A stretch of DNA of 64,000 bases, from NCBI RefSeq assembly GCF_003852315.1, contig NZ_CP027762.1, forward strand, positions 2,275,501 to 2,339,500. Direction: 5' to 3'. Shown here piece after piece: positions 59,618 to 64,000 of the stretch. Numbering within the stretch: the first letter of the stretch is position 1; every line of letters begins with the position of its first letter. The DNA is from Pseudomonas sp. LBUM920. Its GTDB lineage: Bacteria; Pseudomonadota; Gammaproteobacteria; Pseudomonadales; Pseudomonadaceae. The notes under the pieces were generated by a model, which saw only the letters and a program-made list of their open reading frames with translations, had not been told where the DNA came from and searched no databases. Made by a program: the position numbers and the translations under genes.

Positions 59618-61560
59618 GCGACCTTGAGTCCTTCGTAAATCGCCTCTTCGGCGGTGCGCGGTGCGAGGCAGTCGCCGATGCGCTCAAAGGGCACTCGCCC
59701 CGCCAGTTCTGCGCCCAGAGTGTCCACTGGCTGATGCCCCTGGCACAACACCAGGCTGTCGATATTTTCCAGCAGCATCGGCTCGCCACTGGCGGTGTGT
59801 TGCAGGTAGACGGTGTTGTCGTCGCAGCCGTACAGACGCGCATAGGGGATGATCGGGATGCCCAGTCGATGCAGCTCTCCCGCGAGTTGATCGCGGACGT
59901 ACAGCGGCAGGTTTTCCCCGCAGTGGGTGCCGTTCACCGCCAATTGCACGTGATGGCCGGCGCGTACCAGGCGTTCGGCAATACCGGGCCCGATCCAGTC
60001 GCAACGCCAGTCGACTACCACCACCGAACGCCCCAGCGTGACCTGATCGCGCAACACCTGCCAGGCGTCCACCACCTGCAACGCTCCACCTTGCTCGAAG
60101 GCCGGCCAATAGGGCTCGGCGCCGGTGGCGATGATGACGTGATCGGGTTGCGTTTGTTCCACCAGCGCACGGTCGACGCGGGTATTGCGCACCACGCGAA
60201 CACCCGCCAGCGCCATCTCGCGTTGCAGGTTGGTGCTGGCGCCACCGAATTCACTGCGCCGAGGCAGCAACTGCGCCAACAGCACCTGCCCGCCCAATTG
60301 CGCACTGGCCTCATACAACGTTACGTCATGGCCGCGTTGCGCGGCCACGGCCGCCGCTTTCATGCCGGCCGGGCCACCGCCGACCACCATGATGCGTTTG
60401 CGCGTCAACGCCGGCTGCAGGCGACTGAAGCTCAGTTCGCGCCCGGTTTCAGGATGCTGGATACAGGAAATCGGCAAACCCTTGTGAAAGTGCCCGATGC
60501 ACGCCTGGTTGCAGGCGATGCATGCGCGCACATCTTCGACGCGGCCTTCGAGGGTTTTGGCGGGCATCAGCGGGTCGCAAATCAAGGCGCGGGTCATGCC
60601 GCACACATCGGCCTGGCCGCGCGCCAGGATCAACTCGGCCTCCTGAGGCTGATTGATCCGCCCGGTGACAAACAACGCAATCGACAGGCTGGCCTTGAAC
60701 CTGGCGGCTTCGTCCGCGAGGTACGCGGCAGCAATGGCCATGGGCGGCACGATATGGATCGCACCGCCCGTTGACGCCGACGTGCCGGCGACGATGTGCA
60801 CATAGTCCAGTTGAGTTTGCAGGCATAGCACGGCTTCCAGGGATTCGCTTTCGGTGAGCCCTTCGGCATCGCGCTCGTCAGCGCAAATACGCAGGCCGAT
60901 GATGAAATGCTCATCGGTCGCTGCTCGTACCGCCGCAAGCACTTCCCTCAAAAACCTCAGACGTTGCTCAAGCGCGCCGTTGTATTGATCGGTACGCCGG
61001 TTAACCCGTGGGTTGAGAAACTGCGCCGGCAGGTAGCCATGGCTGGCAACCACTTCCACCCCGTCAATCCCCGCCTGATGCAAGCGCCTGGCCGCTGCTG
61101 CGTAGCCGGTGACGATCTCCTCGATCATCGCGTGATCCAGCGCCCGAGGCATCACCCGAAACCGCTCGTTGGGCACCCCCGACGCGGAGTACGCCACTGC
61201 CAGCAAACCGTCTGCCGACTCCATGATTTCGCGGCCCGGATGAAAGATCTGCGACAGCACCACAGTGCCGTGGGCATGGCAGGTCTGGGCCAATTCGCGG
61301 TAGCCCTCGATGCAGGCGTCGTCGGTGGCCATCAGCACATGCGAGGTGTACCGCGCGCTGTCATGCACCCCGGCCACCTGCAGCACAATCAGCCCCACGC
61401 CGCCTTCGGCTCGCGCACGGTGATAGGCGATCAACTGCGCGTTGACTCGGTTGTCGGTGGGCATCGAGGTGTCATGCCCGCTGGACATGATGCGGTTTTT
61501 CAGGCGTTTTCCGCGCAGCTGCAACGGCGCGAACAGGTGAGCAAAGGCGGGGTGCGACAT
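59605..61560 (-). CDS. OYE-type Fe-S flavoprotein (dimethylglycine/amine dehydrogenase-like)
   Basis: A 651-residue two-part flavoenzyme. Residues ~1-360 are an FMN-binding old-yellow-enzyme barrel (FAPLQLRGKRLKNRIMSS, VSHGYLPAQFLNPRVNRR-like VASHGYLPAQFLNP, YNGALEQRLRFL), then a 4Fe-4S motif (CIACNQACIGHFHKGLPISC) and an FAD/NAD domain from ~385 (RIMVVGGGPAGMKAAAVAAQ). This is the DgcA/dimethylamine dehydrogenase/2,4-dienoyl-CoA reductase family; an N-methyl amine or betaine-type substrate is likely but unproven. It is divergent from the class II aldolase gene and upstream of the XRE regulator. Confidence 0.92.
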   Translation of the reverse strand: MSHPAFAHLFAPLQLRGKRLKNRIMSSGHDTSMPTDNRVNAQLIAYHRARAEGGVGLIVLQVAGVHDSARYTSHVLMATDDACIEGYRELAQTCHAHGTVVLSQIFHPGREIMESADGLLAVAYSASGVPNERFRVMPRALDHAMIEEIVTGYAAAARRLHQAGIDGVEVVASHGYLPAQFLNPRVNRRTDQYNGALEQRLRFLREVLAAVRAATDEHFIIGLRICADERDAEGLTESESLEAVLCLQTQLDYVHIVAGTSASTGGAIHIVPPMAIAAAYLADEAARFKASLSIALFVTGRINQPQEAELILARGQADVCGMTRALICDPLMPAKTLEGRVEDVRACIACNQACIGHFHKGLPISCIQHPETGRELSFSRLQPALTRKRIMVVGGGPAGMKAAAVAAQRGHDVTLYEASAQLGGQVLLAQLLPRRSEFGGASTNLQREMALAGVRVVRNTRVDRALVEQTQPDHVIIATGAEPYWPAFEQGGALQVVDAWQVLRDQVTLGRSVVVVDWRCDWIGPGIAERLVRAGHHVQLAVNGTHCGENLPLYVRDQLAGELHRLGIPIIPYARLYGCDDNTVYLQHTASGEPMLLENIDSLVLCQGHQPVDTLGAELAGRVPFERIGDCLAPRTAEEAIYEGLKVAWNL

Positions 61561-61609
61561 GGTGCGGATACTCCAGGCGCTGTTATTGTTATTTTTCTAT
61601 AGGAGGCGA

Positions 61610-61646
61610 GCGCCAGTAAAAAATCAACTTGTTTTTTTACTGGCGC
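61610..61646. promoter_or_regulatory. 14-bp-arm palindrome in the OYE/aldolase divergent promoter
   Basis: GCGCCAGTAAAAAA (61610-61623) and TTTTTTACTGGCGC (61633-61646) are perfect complements with a 9-base centre. It is centred midway between the two divergent starts, the expected position of a shared operator. Confidence 0.7.
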
Positions 61647-61691
61647 CTGGCTTAGCGTCGCCTTCACCAACCGCGTGCCTGGAGAATAAAA

Positions 61692-62450
61692 ATGACTGAC
61701 TCCGCCGAGAAGCAACTGCGCGAAGAACTCGCCGCCTGCTATCGCCTGATCGCGCACTACCGCATGAGCGACTTGATCTTCACCCACATCTCGGTGCGCA
61801 TTCCCGGGCCTGAGCATCACTTCCTGATCAACCCTTACGGGCTGATGTTCGATGAAATCACTGCCTCCAGTCTGGTCAAGATCGGCCTGGATGGCCGCGC
61901 GGTGGAGCCGTCGGCCTATGCGGTGAACCCGGCTGGTTTTGTCATCCACAGCGCCATCCACGGTGCGCGCGAAGACGCCCAGTGCGTGCTGCACACCCAC
62001 ACCCGTGCGGGCTGCGCCGTGGCGGCGCTGGCGTGCGGGTTATTGCCGGTCAACCAGATCTCGATGGAGTTCTACGGCAAGGTCGCCTACCACGATTATG
62101 AAGGCGTTGCCCTGGACATGGCCGAGCAGCGCCGGCTGGTGCACGACCTGGGCGACAAGCCGGTGCTGATGCTGCGCAACCATGGTTTGCTGACGGTGGG
62201 CGAGACGGTCAGCCAGGCGTTCCTGCGCATGTACTACCTGGAAAAGGCCTGCGATATCCAGATTGCCGCCCAGGCTTGCGGCGCATTGATCCTGCCGCCC
62301 GCCGAGGTCTGCGCCCACACCGAGCAGCAATTCAACAACCCCGGTCGCGCGCTGCAGGAAGGCGAATTGACCGATCCGGACGCCACGCAGTTGGCATGGG
62401 CGGCGTTGCTGCGGAGGCTCGATCGCGTGTCGCCCGGTTACAGGGACTGA
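61692..62450 (+). CDS. class II aldolase/adducin family protein
   Basis: A 252-residue zinc-dependent aldolase-like enzyme. It has the N-terminal LREELAACYRLIAHYRMSDL, the metal-binding CVLHTHTRAGCAVAAL (His pair) and a later His in LMLRNHGLLTVGETVSQAF. Family members cleave or form C-C bonds on sugar or hydroxy-acid phosphates, or act as decarboxylase/epimerases. GGAGAATAAAA precedes the ATG. It lies opposite the OYE gene and is followed after 41 bases by a TetR gene and then an enoyl-CoA hydratase gene, so a catabolic pathway is likely. Confidence 0.9.
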   Translation: MTDSAEKQLREELAACYRLIAHYRMSDLIFTHISVRIPGPEHHFLINPYGLMFDEITASSLVKIGLDGRAVEPSAYAVNPAGFVIHSAIHGAREDAQCVLHTHTRAGCAVAALACGLLPVNQISMEFYGKVAYHDYEGVALDMAEQRRLVHDLGDKPVLMLRNHGLLTVGETVSQAFLRMYYLEKACDIQIAAQACGALILPPAEVCAHTEQQFNNPGRALQEGELTDPDATQLAWAALLRRLDRVSPGYRD

Positions 62451-62491
62451 TGTAGAGTCGTGCAGCCGACTCAACCGAAGGACATCGCCCC

Positions 62492-63130
62492 ATGACCCAG
62501 GAATCCCGTTTTTCCAGGATGGAACCGCAATTGCGCAAGGCCAATCTGGTCCAGGCAACGCTGACGTGCCTCAAGCGCGACGGTTTCCAGGGGGCATCGA
62601 TCCGTAAGATCAGCGCCGAGGCCGGGGTGTCGGTCGGGCTGATCAGCCACCACTATTCGGGCAAGGATGAGCTGGTGGCCGAGGCTTACCGCACGATCAC
62701 CGGCCAAGTCATGAGCCTGCTGCGCGAGACCATGGCCAAGGCGCCGCCCGAGCCTCGCGAGCGCCTGTCGGCGTTGTTCCGGGGGTCGTTTTCGCCTGAA
62801 TTGCTCGACCCGCAACTGCTCGATGCGTGGCTGGTGTTCTGGGGCGCGGTGAAAACGGCGCCCGCGATCAACCAGGCCCACGAACACTCCTACGGCGAGT
62901 ACCGCACCATCATGCGCTGCGCCCTGACCGACATGGCCAGGGAAGAGGGCTGGCAGCAGTTCGACGCCGACCTTGCCGCCATCGCCCTCAGCGCCTTGCT
63001 CGACGGTTTGTGGCTGGAGTCGGGGCTCAACCCCGGCACCTTCACACCGGAGCAGGGCATCCAGATTTGCGAGGCGTGGGTCGATGGCCTGCAAAGCGGC
63101 GGTCGCCAGCGTTACCTGCTCAAACCCTGA
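62492..63130 (+). CDS. TetR/AcrR family regulator, BetI-like
   Basis: A 212-residue regulator: the N-terminal helix-turn-helix (ATLTCLKRDGFQGASIRKIS, AEAGVSVGLISHHYSGKDEL) and a C-terminal ligand domain similar to BetI (ALFRGSFSPELLDPQLLDAW, GLWLESGLNPGTFTPEQGI). BetI is the choline-responsive repressor of betaine synthesis genes; a related amine or acyl-CoA ligand is plausible here. AAGGA precedes the ATG. It is inserted between the aldolase and enoyl-CoA hydratase genes. The palindrome at 61610 could be its operator as well as that of the XRE protein. Confidence 0.9.
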   Translation: MTQESRFSRMEPQLRKANLVQATLTCLKRDGFQGASIRKISAEAGVSVGLISHHYSGKDELVAEAYRTITGQVMSLLRETMAKAPPEPRERLSALFRGSFSPELLDPQLLDAWLVFWGAVKTAPAINQAHEHSYGEYRTIMRCALTDMAREEGWQQFDADLAAIALSALLDGLWLESGLNPGTFTPEQGIQICEAWVDGLQSGGRQRYLLKP

Positions 63131-63139
63131 GCCACTCTC

Positions 63140-63166
63140 GCCGCCTGAACGCAAGGTTCAGGCGGC
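63140..63166 (+). terminator. terminator after the TetR gene
   Basis: GCCGCCTGAAC pairs perfectly with GTTCAGGCGGC over 11 bp, with a 5-base loop, followed by TATTTC, 10 bases after the stop. Confidence 0.75.
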
Positions 63167-63279
63167 TATTTCCCGTCTGAAAATATTTGCAGTTTGCCGA
63201 TTGCCTCCTTGCTGAACACTCGTTTAGTATCTCGCCATGTCGCACCCCTCACGCCAATTAAAATAATTCGAGGAAGCCA

Positions 63280-64000
63280 TGACTACCGATTCGCCCGTGC
63301 TCACCGATGTGCAAGCAGGCGTTGCCTGGATCACCCTCAACCGTGGTCCCCAGCGCAATGCCCTGGATATCCCAACCCTCAAGCACCTGCATGCCTTGCT
63401 CGACACCTTCAACCGCGACCCCGCCGTGCGCGTGGTGGTGTTGACCGGCAGCGGCCGCAGCTTCTGCGCCGGCGCCGACCTGGCGGAGTGGGCCGAAGCC
63501 GAATCGCGTGGCGCCCTGGAAACCTACGGCTGGACCGAAACCGCCCACGCCCTGATGACCCGCCTGCACACCCTCGACAAACCCACGATTGCCGCGATCA
63601 ACGGCACGGCGGTCGGCGCCGGCATGGACCTGACCTTGTGCTGCGACTTGCGCATCGCCGCCCAATCGGCGCGCTTCAAGGCCGGCTACACCAGCATGGC
63701 TTACTCGCCGGACGCCGGTGCCAGCTGGCACCTGCCGCGCTTGATCGGCAGCGAGCAAGCCAAGCGCCTGCTGTTTCTCGATGAGCTGTGGAGTGCCGAC
63801 CGCGCACTGGCCGCCGGCCTGGTCGGTGAGGTGGTCGCCGACGAGCACCTGCACGCCCACGCCATGGCGCTGGCCTCCCGCCTGGCCAATGGCCCGACCT
63901 TCGCGTTCGCCCAAACCAAGACGCTGATCCGCGAAGGCGCCGCCCGCAGCCTGCCCGAGCAATTGCACGCCGAACTGGCGGCTGGCCTGTTGTGCGGGCG
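63280..64000 (+). CDS. enoyl-CoA hydratase/isomerase family protein, 3' end beyond the window
   Basis: The first ~240 residues of a crotonase-fold protein; the frame is open to the window end. Motifs: GVAWITLNRGPQRNALDIP near residue 14, the oxyanion-hole loop SFCAGADLAEWAE, and the second-half signature AINGTAVGAGMDLTLCCDLR with FKAGYTSMAYSPDAGASWHL. Glu residues typical of hydratases are not clear, so an isomerase or hydrolase is possible. GAGGAAG precedes the ATG at 63280. It follows the TetR gene and terminator, so it may have its own promoter, but clustering suggests the same pathway. Confidence 0.88.

Overview
The window reads as chromosomal DNA of a Pseudomonas, most likely the P. fluorescens group. 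The support is the GC-rich coding bias, the dhcR-dhcA-dhcB-atoB gene order known from P. aeruginosa, lineage-typical families (DUF1652, AlkC with an Ig-like tail, a BvgAS-like system) and seven REP-type inverted repeats. I see no rRNA, tRNA, CRISPR array, prophage or complete insertion sequence. The organism and most names are inferred from protein recognition; no database search was run.

Layout. 0-3 kb: nu-class GST, a PhzF protein and a Zn-type HemB. 2.9-8.5 kb: an AT-rich polymorphic toxin island read leftward, made of an Rhs protein with a pertussis-toxin-like ADP-ribosyltransferase tip, its immunity gene, and a second decayed immunity gene. 8.6-12 kb: LysE exporter, two lipoproteins, a thioesterase. 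12.2-15.9 kb: the dehydrocarnitine/acetoacetyl-CoA operon with its divergent LysR regulator. 16-20.3 kb: an unknown small protein, a CBS-sirtuin pair, topoisomerase III. 20.6-25 kb: a GMC oxidoreductase/MFS catabolic unit with a LysR gene. 25-30.6 kb: a DUF3857 transglutaminase-like protein and an XRE-glutamine synthetase-like-AlkC operon. 30.7-37.6 kb: RcnB-like protein, MFS exporter, a PAS-LuxR regulator with a 21-bp operator found at two promoters, AraC regulator, second PhzF. 37.7-45.3 kb: a lysozyme-like lipoprotein, a giant toxin-like protein with duplicated TIKI/ChaN-like domains, FKBP, GNAT. 45.3-46.8 kb: a hairpin-rich leader followed by mgtC. 47-51.9 kb: a BvgAS-like phosphorelay plus a pseudo-receiver. 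51.9-57.3 kb: dkgB, an AhpD-like protein, then a FecR / heme-motif HAMP sensor / Ser-Thr kinase / PP2C operon. 57.6-59 kb: a candidate CNF/CheD-type deamidase and a DUF3455 protein. 59-64 kb: a catabolic cluster (XRE, OYE-type amine dehydrogenase, class II aldolase, TetR, enoyl-CoA hydratase cut by the window end) with a strong palindrome in its divergent promoter.

The best candidates for undescribed biology are the four-gene FecR-HAMP-kinase-phosphatase operon, in which the sensor lacks an output domain and the kinase lacks a sensor; the neighbouring divergent SGC-x15-H protein; and the 1.9-kilo-residue toxin-like protein whose duplicated C-terminal domain keeps its motifs in one copy and has lost them in the other.
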